From positions 1-6,359 of the forward strand of contig JAICIT010000161.1 in NCBI GenBank assembly GCA_025960445.1: a DNA stretch of 6,359 nt, in the 5' to 3' direction. Shown here one piece after another: positions 1 to 6,231 of the stretch (the first letter of the stretch is position 1; each line of letters opens with the position of its first letter). The notes beneath the pieces are model-generated. The model was not told the DNA's origin. It was given only the letters and a program-made list of their open reading frames with translations, and did not search any database. This DNA comes from Bradyrhizobium sp. GTDB lineage: Bacteria; Pseudomonadota; Alphaproteobacteria; Rhizobiales; Xanthobacteraceae. The translations under genes and the position numbers were made by a program.

Positions 1-114
1 CCGCACATCGGCGGCGGTGGCATGCGTTTCGGCGGTGCGCCCCACATTGGAGGCGGTCCGCGCATCGGCGGCGGTGGGCCGCGTTTCGGAGGCGGACCGC
101 ATTTCGGCGGGCGT
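1..114 (+). repeat. Gly-rich coding repeat, degenerate 18-21 base units
   Basis: Six consecutive units of 6-7 residues can be read: PHIGGGG, MRFGGA, PHIGGG, PRIGGGG, PRFGGG and PHFGGR. Each has the form Pro/Met-His/Arg-Ile/Phe-Gly-Gly. The array is already in progress at base 1, so more units probably lie upstream. It is followed by two looser copies of FSGR(A/P)AG, encoded around two exact 12-base matches (attcagcggcag) at 117-128 and 144-155. Such low-complexity stretches change length easily by replication slippage and are probably unstructured in the protein. Confidence 0.75.
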
Positions 115-1554
115 CAATTCAGCGGCAGAGCAGCCGGCCCGCGATTCAGCGGCAGGCCAGCAGGCGTGCGCTCCGCTGCGCGGCCCAGTTTCCATGCTGC
201 TCAGCGTGCTCAACGTGCGCAGCGTTCGGTCGCAGCGCGCGATGCCAACCGGAACGCGGCGGTCAGTCGCAATCGTGAGGCGGCAAGGTTCGGCCGCAAC
301 AGAGAAGCGGCAAGCTTCGCAAACAGAAACGCCAGCGTGAGGTCGAGGGCGGTGCGGAGTGCGCTGAACTCTCACGCCATGTCGAGAGCTTTGAATAACC
401 GGGCCGGACTGATAAATCCCCGCACCCGTGCGCACATTGCCGCAACCGCGGCCACCGCAGGATGGCACGACGGCCGCGGCCGAGGCGGATGGTGGCGACA
501 TCGGCATGGAGGGTACGGCTGGGTTGGCCCGCTATTCTGGCCGTTCGCATACTATGACATCTACGACTACACGCTGTGGGGCTACGGCTATGATGATCCG
601 TTCTGGGATTACGGCTATGGCGACATCTACGCCGGCATCTTCTCCCCTTACGGATATGACGCCCTCGCCGGCTACTGGCAGGACGGCGGCGGCGGTCGCC
701 GGGTCAGCAAACGTGAGACCCGTGAGACCTCTGGGAGCTCAGGCAAGACGCCCGATCAATTGGCCCAACTATGCGGCGATGACAGCCGGGACATAGCCGG
801 TCTGCCGATCGATCAGATCCAGCAGACCCTTCAACTGAGCGATGCGCAGCGCGCCGCGCTGGACGATCTCGCCAATGCCTCGCAAAGGGCGGCCGAGCAA
901 ATCAGGTCGGCATGTCCGACCCAGATCCCGCTGACCGCGCCGGCACGTATCGCCGTCATGCAGCAGCGGATCGAAGCGATGATTGCGGCGGTGGATATTG
1001 TTCAGCCGCCGCTGCAAAAGTTCTACGATCTGCTCGACGATCAGCAGAAGGCGCGGCTCATTGCGCTCGGCCAGGATCAACCACGGGCCGAAGCCTCAAG
1101 CAAGGAAGCCTCAAGCAAGAGAGGCAACTCGCTGATCGACAGTTGCGGAGGGACGCAAGCGGGCGTGACCGGCTGGCCCGGCGACGAGATCGACGCGAGG
1201 GTCCATCCGACCGAAGCGCAACGCGCGAGCCTGGCAGCGCTGCAGGATGCGACCGCCAAGGCCGCCGACATGCTGAAAGCATCGTGCCAGACCAATGAAG
1301 CCATCACGCCGCCGGCACGACTTGAAGCTGTCCGCAAACGGCTCGATGTCATGCTGGACGCCGTCAAGAGCGTTCGCACCGCGCTAGATGATTTCTATGG
1401 CAAGCTGAGTGACGAGCAGAGGGCGCAGTTCGAGGCGATCGGGCCGGGTCGCTCCACGGCTTCCCGTCAAAGCAGTCTGACGCCACGCCATCATCGTCGC
1501 CATCACGCCAACATTGGCGGCATCATCCGGCACTTCATGGCAATGGTGCCGTGA
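1..1554 (+). CDS. LTxxQ-motif (Spy/CpxP-like) periplasmic protein with two tandem domains, 5' end missing
   Basis: The reading frame is open from base 1 and ends at the TGA at 1552-1554, giving at least 517 residues. The Gly-rich pattern already runs before the ATG at 22, so that ATG is probably internal and the signal peptide lies outside the window. In order: Gly-rich repeats (window residues 1-38); a basic Ala/Arg/Asn segment with NREAA-like repeats (to about 150); a Gly/Tyr/Trp segment (about 158-225) with YGYDDPFWDYGYGD; then two homologous helical domains (about 256-358 and 380-482). These carry LSDAQRAAL and DDQQKARL in the first copy, and PTEAQRASL and SDEQRAQF in the second, resembling the LTxxQ motif of the Spy/CpxP superfamily. 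Known members are periplasmic chaperones or stress sensors; a similar role here is inference. The only four cysteines in the visible part are two per domain. Short tandem repeats occur at 712-729 (RETRET) and 1090-1119. The C-terminus is His/Arg-rich. Family call is fairly sure; function is not. Confidence 0.8.
   Translation, partial: PHIGGGGMRFGGAPHIGGGPRIGGGGPRFGGGPHFGGRQFSGRAAGPRFSGRPAGVRSAARPSFHAAQRAQRAQRSVAARDANRNAAVSRNREAARFGRNREAASFANRNASVRSRAVRSALNSHAMSRALNNRAGLINPRTRAHIAATAATAGWHDGRGRGGWWRHRHGGYGWVGPLFWPFAYYDIYDYTLWGYGYDDPFWDYGYGDIYAGIFSPYGYDALAGYWQDGGGGRRVSKRETRETSGSSGKTPDQLAQLCGDDSRDIAGLPIDQIQQTLQLSDAQRAALDDLANASQRAAEQIRSACPTQIPLTAPARIAVMQQRIEAMIAAVDIVQPPLQKFYDLLDDQQKARLIALGQDQPRAEASSKEASSKRGNSLIDSCGGTQAGVTGWPGDEIDARVHPTEAQRASLAALQDATAKAADMLKASCQTNEAITPPARLEAVRKRLDVMLDAVKSVRTALDDFYGKLSDEQRAQFEAIGPGRSTASRQSSLTPRHHRRHHANIGGIIRHFMAMVP
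1090..1119 (+). repeat. Perfect 15-base tandem duplication in the inter-domain linker
   Basis: The unit gaagcctcaagcaag occurs twice head to tail (1090-1104 and 1105-1119) with no mismatch. It encodes EASSK twice, in frame, in the linker between the two LTxxQ-type domains. Perfect identity at wobble positions points to a recent slippage duplication that lengthens the linker by five residues. Confidence 0.9.
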
Positions 1555-1610
1555 GGGGTGATGGCGACAAGGGTTCGGGTATTTGCTTGGCGTGAAGCTT
1601 TCGGGCCGTA

Positions 1611-2933
1611 ATGATGCATGCGTTGGAAGTCCGCACCATAGCCAGAGTCTCGAAGCGGCTGGTGCCGTTCCTGATCGTCTGTTACTTCGTCGCCTACCTG
1701 GACCGGGTGAACGTCGGGTTCGCGGCGCTCACCATGAACCAGGACCTTGGTCTTTCCCAGACCGCATTCGGCTTCGGCGCCGGAATCTTCTTTATCGCCT
1801 ATTTCATCTTCGAGGTGCCGTCCAACCTGCTGCTGGAACGCTTCGGCGCGCGCAAATGGATTGCCCGAATCATGCTGAGCTGGGGAATACTGTCGGGCGC
1901 GATGGCGTTCATTCCGAACATCGCCCGCGCCACCGGACTCGGCAACGAACACACCTTCTACCTGCTCCGGGTTCTGTTGGGCGCGGCCGAGGCCGGCTTC
2001 TTTCCCGGCATCATCTTCTATCTGACGCTGTGGTTTCCGACCGAGTATCGGGCGCGGATCGTCGGCTACTTCATGGCCGCGATTCCGTTATCGACCGTGA
2101 TCGGCGCGCCGATCTCGGGCGGACTGCTGTATTTGCATGGCGGGCTTGGCCTCGCCGGCTGGCAATGGCTGTTCGTCATTGAGGCCGTGCCAGCGATCAT
2201 TCTTGCCGGCGTGGTGTTCTTCTATCTCACCGACCGGCCGGCGGACGCGACATGGCTCGCGACTGACGAGCGAAACTGGCTTGCCGAAAGATTGGAACTC
2301 GAGCGCCGCCATCGCGAGACCCTGCACAGCTATACCGTGACCCAGGCGCTGGTGAACCCGCGCGTGATCGGGCTGAGCCTGGTCTATTTCGGCGCGGTGG
2401 CGACAAATTACGGACTGAGTTTTTTCCTGCCTCAGATCGTCAAGGCGTTCGGCCTCAACACGTTTCTCACCACGATTGTCTCGGCCGCGCCTTATGTGGT
2501 CGGACTTGTCGCCATGGTCTGGTGGGGCCGTCGCTCCGATCGGCACGTCGAGCGGCGATTCCATGCGGCGTTTCCGCTGTTCCTCGCCGCCGCGGGCATC
2601 GCGGTGTCCACCGCGCTCGATGATCCCACGCTGAAGATGCTGTCGTTTTGCGTAGCCGGCTTTGGAATCTTCGCTTGCCTCCCGGTGTTCTGGACGCTCC
2701 CGACCGCATTCCTGTCTGGCGCGGCGGCAGCCGCCGGCATCGCCGTCATCAATTCGATTGGCAACCTTGCGGGATTCGCGGGACCATTTGCGATGGGCTG
2801 GATCAAGGACCACTCCGGCAGCTACGCGGGCGGGCTGCTGCTGCTCGCGGCGCTCGGGATCATCGCCATGGGCATCGTGCTGATGCTCGGTCACGATGAC
2901 GCGCTCGAACGCGCGCCGGCTGCGGCGGAGTAA
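1611..2933 (+). CDS. MFS transporter, anion:cation symporter (ACS) type, probable organic-acid permease
   Basis: This 440-residue inner-membrane protein has the usual size and about 12 hydrophobic segments of an MFS permease, with a polar central loop near residues 220-245. The N-terminal half matches the ACS family (phthalate, tartrate, glucarate and galactonate permeases): YLDRVNVGFAAL at 29-40, then FGFGAGIFFIAYFIFEVPSN at 53-72, then LERFGARKWIARI at 75-87, the last being a form of the MFS loop 2-3 motif. ACS proteins typically import carboxylates or sugar acids with protons. The start is ATG 1611 or the adjacent ATG 1614, since a TGA at 1593 closes the frame just upstream. No strong Shine-Dalgarno sequence precedes it. 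The 56 bases after the preceding gene show no clear promoter or terminator. The CoA-transferase starts 91 bases downstream on the same strand, so the cargo is probably the acid that enzyme activates. The exact substrate cannot be told from sequence. Confidence 0.88.
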   Translation: MMHALEVRTIARVSKRLVPFLIVCYFVAYLDRVNVGFAALTMNQDLGLSQTAFGFGAGIFFIAYFIFEVPSNLLLERFGARKWIARIMLSWGILSGAMAFIPNIARATGLGNEHTFYLLRVLLGAAEAGFFPGIIFYLTLWFPTEYRARIVGYFMAAIPLSTVIGAPISGGLLYLHGGLGLAGWQWLFVIEAVPAIILAGVVFFYLTDRPADATWLATDERNWLAERLELERRHRETLHSYTVTQALVNPRVIGLSLVYFGAVATNYGLSFFLPQIVKAFGLNTFLTTIVSAAPYVVGLVAMVWWGRRSDRHVERRFHAAFPLFLAAAGIAVSTALDDPTLKMLSFCVAGFGIFACLPVFWTLPTAFLSGAAAAAGIAVINSIGNLAGFAGPFAMGWIKDHSGSYAGGLLLLAALGIIAMGIVLMLGHDDALERAPAAAE

Positions 2934-2996
2934 GGCCACCCGCCGCATAACAGCGCATCCAATCGGTATTCCGCTTCGGGGCCAGAACCGGCTATA

Positions 2997-3018
2997 CCCG
3001 ATCGAAAATGATCGGGAG
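2997..3018 (+). promoter_or_regulatory. 7-bp inverted repeat overlapping the CoA-transferase ribosome binding site
   Basis: The arms cccgatc (2997-3003) and gatcggg (3010-3016) are perfect complements separated by six A/T-rich bases (gaaaat). The right arm runs into the Shine-Dalgarno sequence gggag (3014-3018), six bases before ATG 3025. As RNA, the stem would hide part of the ribosome binding site. As DNA, the 20-base palindrome could be an operator. A weak -10-like tatacc sits at 2993-2998 without a convincing -35. The pairing is seen directly; a regulatory role is inference. Confidence 0.45.
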
Positions 3019-3024
3019 ATAGTC

Positions 3025-4197
3025 ATGGACGGAAAGCCGCCGAACCTGCCGCTGTCAGGCATTACGGTTCTATCGCTTGAGCAGGCGATCGCCGCACCGC
3101 TTGCAAGCCGGCATCTCGCCGATTGGGGCGCGCGGGTCATCAAGATCGAGCGGCCCGGCAAAGGCGACTTCTGCCGCGACTACGATCACGTGATGAACGG
3201 CATGTCGAGCCAGTTCGCCTGGACCAACCGTTCCAAGGAGAGCCTTTCGCTCGACGTTAAAAGCACCGAAGGCAAGCGCGTGCTCGACGCGCTGCTGCCG
3301 CGTGCGGACGTGTTCCTGCAAAATCTCGCGCCGGGAGCGGCTAAACGACAAGGGCTGGACGCGGCGACGCTCGTCGGTCGCTTCCCGCGTCTGATCGCAT
3401 GCGATATTTCCGGTTACGGTAGCGGCGGCCCGTACAGCGAGAAGAAGGCATACGACCTGCTCGTTCAGTGCGAAGCCGGATTTATCTCGGTCAACGGCAC
3501 CGAGGAGCAACCTGCGAAGTGCGGCATCGCCGTCGTCGATACCGCGACCGGCATGTACATCGTCAATGGCGTGCTGATGGCGCTGTTCAATCGCGAACGC
3601 ACCGGCAAGGGCATGGCGTTCGAAGTCTCCCTGTTCGATTCCATGACCGAGTGGATGAGTTACCCCGCCTATTACACCGATGGCGCGGGTAAGCCCCTGA
3701 TCCGCAGCGGCACCCGGCATGCCACCATCGCGCCTTATGGTCCATTTCGCTGCGGCGACGGAGCGGTGGTGTTCTTCGGAATCCAGAACGAGCGGGAATG
3801 GAACGCGCTCTGCGCGCAGGTGCTGGACGATGCGTGGCTTGCAAACGATCCGCGCTTTTGCACCAACCCCCAGCGCATGCAGCATCGCGACGCGCTCCAG
3901 GCAATCATCGAGCAGCACTTCGCGAAATTCTCAGCCACGCAGGTACTGCAACGGCTCGACGACGCCGCTATCGCCAACGCCAACATGAACAGCGTCGAGG
4001 ATTTCCTGGCGCATCCGCAACTTCATGCGCGCGATCGCGTGCAGAAAGTGGGCTCGCCAAACGGTCCGCTGATGAGCTTTCTCCCCGCGATCACCATTCC
4101 CGGCGCAGCGCCCGTCATGGGCGACATTCCAGCCGTAGGCGCGCACACGGATGCGATACTGGCCGAGCTTGGTCTGCTGGAAAACACGCAATCATGA
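3025..4197 (+). CDS. Family III (CaiB/BaiF) CoA-transferase
   Basis: The 390-residue product has the normal length of family III CoA-transferases, which move CoA from a donor thioester such as succinyl-CoA to a carboxylic acid through a mixed anhydride on an aspartate. ATG 3025 is chosen because gggag lies six bases upstream and family homology begins at once (PLSGITVLSLEQAIAAPLAS). The longer in-frame option at 2896 would overlap the MFS gene. Landmarks are WGARVIKIERPGKGD (34-48), NRSKESLSLDVK (68-79), ADVFLQNLAPG (about 94-104), and VVDTATGMY, where Asp172 aligns with catalytic Asp169 of formyl-CoA transferase. Then come HATIAPYGPF and a C-terminal GAHTDAILAELG. The HxxIAPYGxF pattern recalls dicarboxylate-type members (succinyl-CoA:malate or citramalate transferases), but this is from memory and weak. 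The gene follows an organic-acid permease and overlaps a CoA-ester lyase by four bases, so its product is probably the lyase substrate. Family is near certain; substrate is unknown. Confidence 0.93.
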   Translation: MDGKPPNLPLSGITVLSLEQAIAAPLASRHLADWGARVIKIERPGKGDFCRDYDHVMNGMSSQFAWTNRSKESLSLDVKSTEGKRVLDALLPRADVFLQNLAPGAAKRQGLDAATLVGRFPRLIACDISGYGSGGPYSEKKAYDLLVQCEAGFISVNGTEEQPAKCGIAVVDTATGMYIVNGVLMALFNRERTGKGMAFEVSLFDSMTEWMSYPAYYTDGAGKPLIRSGTRHATIAPYGPFRCGDGAVVFFGIQNEREWNALCAQVLDDAWLANDPRFCTNPQRMQHRDALQAIIEQHFAKFSATQVLQRLDDAAIANANMNSVEDFLAHPQLHARDRVQKVGSPNGPLMSFLPAITIPGAAPVMGDIPAVGAHTDAILAELGLLENTQS

Positions 4198-5123
4198 CGG
4201 CGGCGCGCCTGACCCGAACCTATCTCGCCGCGCCTGCTCATCGCACCCGGCTGGTGCAGAATGCAGCCGCATCGGCAGCCGACGCCGTGTTCCTCGACTT
4301 GGAGGACGCGGTGCCGCCAGCGGAGAAAGCCGCCGCGCTCGAGTCAGCCGCGAACGCCTTGACGACGCACGATTGGGGCAAGAAGTGCGTTGCCGTTCGA
4401 CTCAACGCCATCGACAGCCCGACGATCGAAGCCGAGATCAAGCATCTCGCCGGCATCGAGCGGCTCGACGCGTTTCTCATTCCCAAGGCCGAAAATGTTG
4501 CTGATATTGCAAAGATCGCGAGCTGGATTTCAGCCGCCGCCGGCACGCGCGCCAAGCTTCCCGAAATGGAGTTGCTGATCGAAACCGCGCGCGGGCTCAT
4601 CCATGTGGAGGCGCTTGCAGCATCCGACCGCCTCGTGAGCGCGTTGCATCTTGGCGTCGGTGACTTCGCGGCTTCGATCGGAGCGCGCAGCGCGGAGATC
4701 GGCGCATCCCCATCGGGGTACAAGCATGTCGGCAGCGCTGCCGATGGACACAAGGAAACTCCGCTCGACCTGTTCGCCTATCCAATGATGCGCCTGCTGG
4801 TGGCGGCTCGCGCCTTCGGTCTGCGCGCGATCGACGGTCCGTGCGGCGCATTCCGCGACCCGGTTGCGACCGCGGCCACGGCGGCAAAGGCGGCTGCGAT
4901 GGGTTTCGATGGCAAGCAGGTCATCCATCCCTCCCAGATTGAAGCCACGCGCAACGCCTTCATCCCATCCGATGAGGAACTGGCCTACGCGCAGCGCGTG
5001 ATTGCGGCGATGGAAGAAGCGGAACGGAACGGTCAGGCCGCCGTCACTGTCGATGGAAAAATGGTCGATTATGCCAATCTGCGGATGATCCAGCGCCTGT
5101 TGAGCTTCAAGGGCGAGACGTGA
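4194..5123 (+). CDS. CoA-ester lyase of the HpcH/HpaI aldolase / CitE family
   Basis: This 309-residue protein belongs to the CitE-like branch of the HpcH/HpaI TIM-barrel superfamily. Characterised members (malyl-CoA, citramalyl-CoA and beta-methylmalyl-CoA lyases, CitE) cleave 3-hydroxyacyl-CoA diacids to an acyl-CoA and a 2-oxo acid using Mg2+. Visible hallmarks are DAVFLDLEDAV (30-40), VRLNAID (68-74, with the conserved Arg69), IPKAEN (96-101), EMELLIETARGL with Glu130, LHLGVGDFAASIG with Asp157 (these acids being the likely Mg2+ ligands), IDGP (213-216) and GFDGKQVIHPSQI (237-249). The start ATG overlaps the transferase stop as ATGA. There is no strong Shine-Dalgarno sequence, so translation is probably coupled. 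In-frame extension upstream would only read antiparallel to no purpose through the transferase in another frame. The length is typical of stand-alone lyases. Paired with a CoA-transferase and no hydratase, cleavage of malyl-CoA or citramalyl-CoA is the simplest guess, but other 3-hydroxy diacids are possible. Confidence 0.92.
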   Translation: MTAARLTRTYLAAPAHRTRLVQNAAASAADAVFLDLEDAVPPAEKAAALESAANALTTHDWGKKCVAVRLNAIDSPTIEAEIKHLAGIERLDAFLIPKAENVADIAKIASWISAAAGTRAKLPEMELLIETARGLIHVEALAASDRLVSALHLGVGDFAASIGARSAEIGASPSGYKHVGSAADGHKETPLDLFAYPMMRLLVAARAFGLRAIDGPCGAFRDPVATAATAAKAAAMGFDGKQVIHPSQIEATRNAFIPSDEELAYAQRVIAAMEEAERNGQAAVTVDGKMVDYANLRMIQRLLSFKGET

Positions 5124-5124
5124 G

Positions 5125-5149
5125 TGAGGCGGGCAACCTGCCCGCCTCA
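5125..5149 (+). terminator. GC-rich hairpin after the lyase gene, probable transcription terminator
   Basis: The arms tgaggcgggc (5125-5134) and gcccgcctca (5140-5149) pair perfectly over 10 bp around the loop aacct, starting one base after the lyase stop codon. No T-run follows on either strand, so it is not a textbook intrinsic terminator. A second, weaker 5-bp hairpin (cctct/agagg) lies at 5157-5171. The position between convergent genes suggests a shared terminator or a 3'-end-stabilising structure for both transcripts. Confidence 0.6.
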
Positions 5150-5186
5150 TCGCGTGCCTCTCTCGCAGAGGATAAGCCGTCAGCTC

Positions 5187-6161
5187 TCAGATCGTGAGCA
5201 CCGTCGAACCGGTAGTTTTGCGTGCGGCAAGATCGGCATGCGCCTTGGCCGCTTCCTTTAGCGGATAAGTCTGGTTCACTTCGATCTTGACCACGCCGGA
5301 TTTCACGACGTCGAACAGCTCCTTTGCCATTGCAACCAGGTTCTCGCGTTTGGCAGCATAGGTGAAGAGCGTCGGCCGGGTGACATAGAGCGATCCCTTT
5401 TGCGCCAACAGTCCGAGATTGAGCGGATCGACGTTGCCGGAGGATTGCCCGAATAGCGCGGCCACGCCGAGTGGCGCCAGGCAATCGAGCGATTTCATGA
5501 AGGTGTCCTTGCCGACGGAATCATAAACCACAGGCACCTTCTTGCCGCCGGTGATCTCCTCGACACGCTTCACGAAATCCTCGCGCGTATAGATGATGGT
5601 GTGGGCGCAACCGTGCGCCTTGGCGAGCTTTGCCTTTTCATCGCTGCCGACGGTACCGATCACCGTGGCGCCGAGATGTTTCGCCCATTGGCTGAGGATC
5701 GTACCGACGCCGCCCGCGGCCGCATGCAGCAGGATGGTGTCACCGGCTTTGACGCGATACGTCTGCCGGATCAGGTATTGCGCGGTCAGCCCCTTCAGCA
5801 TCATCGCCGCCGCGGTTTTGTCATCGATTCCGTCGGGAATTTTCAGCAGACGCTCGGCCGGGATCAGCCGGGCTTCGGCATAGGCCCCAAGCGGCGCGGC
5901 ACCATAGGCAACGCGATCGCCGGGTTTCAGGTCGGTGACGCCGGACCCGACTTCCTCGACCACGCCGGCGCCCTCACCGCCGAGCCCGCTCGGCAACTGC
6001 ACCGGATAAAGGCCCGAGCGATTATAGATGTCGATGAAGTTCAGCCCGACCGCGGTATGGCGAATGCGCGCTTCTCCGGGACCTGGCTTGCCGAGAGCGA
6101 CTTCCTCCCAGGCCAGAACTTCGGGGCCGCCGGTCTTGTGAAAGCGGATGGCGTGCGTCAT
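5187..6161 (-). CDS. qor: Zinc-free NADPH:quinone oxidoreductase (QOR, medium-chain dehydrogenase/reductase family)
   Basis: This 324-residue cytosolic oxidoreductase matches the length of the E. coli QOR group, which reduces quinones and related electrophiles with NADPH. The N-terminal GroES-like domain carries NFIDIYNRSGLYP (41-53) and PSGLGGEGAGVVEEVG (57-72), both hallmarks of the group. The Rossmann domain has HAAAGGVG (146-153), the AxxGGxG cofactor motif. TVGSDEK (170-176) follows, with the Ser and Lys usually associated with NADPH phosphate binding. Only two cysteines are present and neither fits a zinc site, consistent with a zinc-independent member. The start is ATG 6161, placed 8 bases after a perfect AAGGAG. 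An in-frame GTG at 6170 overlaps that Shine-Dalgarno sequence and is less likely. The gene converges on the lyase gene and lies 70 bases after a molybdenum hydroxylase gene on the same strand. Electron or detoxification partnership with it is speculation. Physiological substrate is unknown. Confidence 0.93.
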   Translation of the reverse strand: MTHAIRFHKTGGPEVLAWEEVALGKPGPGEARIRHTAVGLNFIDIYNRSGLYPVQLPSGLGGEGAGVVEEVGSGVTDLKPGDRVAYGAAPLGAYAEARLIPAERLLKIPDGIDDKTAAAMMLKGLTAQYLIRQTYRVKAGDTILLHAAAGGVGTILSQWAKHLGATVIGTVGSDEKAKLAKAHGCAHTIIYTREDFVKRVEEITGGKKVPVVYDSVGKDTFMKSLDCLAPLGVAALFGQSSGNVDPLNLGLLAQKGSLYVTRPTLFTYAAKRENLVAMAKELFDVVKSGVVKIEVNQTYPLKEAAKAHADLAARKTTGSTVLTI

Positions 6162-6169
6162 GGACTTCA

Positions 6170-6175
6170 CTCCTT
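6170..6175 (-). promoter_or_regulatory. Ribosome binding site of the quinone oxidoreductase gene
   Basis: Read on the minus strand this is AAGGAG, followed by an 8-base spacer (TGAAGTCC) and ATG at 6161-6159. It settles the start codon against the in-frame GTG at 6170-6168, which would begin inside the site. It is the strongest Shine-Dalgarno sequence in the window. Confidence 0.85.
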
Positions 6176-6193
6176 GGAAACAACGATTACAAC

Positions 6194-6215
6194 GGGCACG
6201 GCTGTGCCCATGGGC
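6194..6215. promoter_or_regulatory. Overlapping palindromes in the gap upstream of the quinone oxidoreductase gene
   Basis: The arms gggcac (6194-6199) and gtgccc (6204-6209) form a 6-bp inverted repeat around four bases. Its right half shares bases with a second, spacer-free 10-base palindrome, gcccatgggc (6206-6215). Only one pairing can form at a time in RNA. The site lies between the stop of the molybdenum hydroxylase gene (6232) and the oxidoreductase start (6161). It could be an operator, a weak terminator/attenuator or chance in GC-rich DNA. No T-run follows it and no convincing -35/-10 pair was found in the gap. Confidence 0.35.
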
Positions 6216-6231
6216 GAGGGTTTAACAGCAT

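Noticed and set aside
1..120. CRISPR-like or satellite repeat at the left edge
   Set aside because: The units are 18-21 bases, degenerate, without spacers, and stay in frame as Gly-rich protein, so they are coding repeats.
1555..1610. Promoter or terminator between the first gene and the permease
   Set aside because: No stem of useful length, no T-run and no convincing -35/-10 pair could be found in these 56 bases.
2896..3024. Upstream start for the CoA-transferase overlapping the permease end
   Set aside because: The added 43 residues have no family similarity, and ATG 3025 has a properly placed gggag.
2088..3161. Long minus-strand open frame (357 codons) opposite the permease and the start of the CoA-transferase
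   Set aside because: It is antisense to two well-supported genes, its translation is rich in Arg/Ala/Glu without any recognisable motif, and it spans their intergenic gap. Long antisense frames are expected in GC-rich DNA.
3070..3918. Minus-strand open frame (282 codons) opposite the CoA-transferase
   Set aside because: It lies wholly inside a gene with clear family motifs on the other strand and has no motif of its own; a codon-bias shadow.
3798..4193. Longer lyase reading frame starting inside the CoA-transferase
   Set aside because: The extra 132 residues are Arg/Ala-rich and overlap the transferase in another frame, while family homology starts right after ATG 4194.
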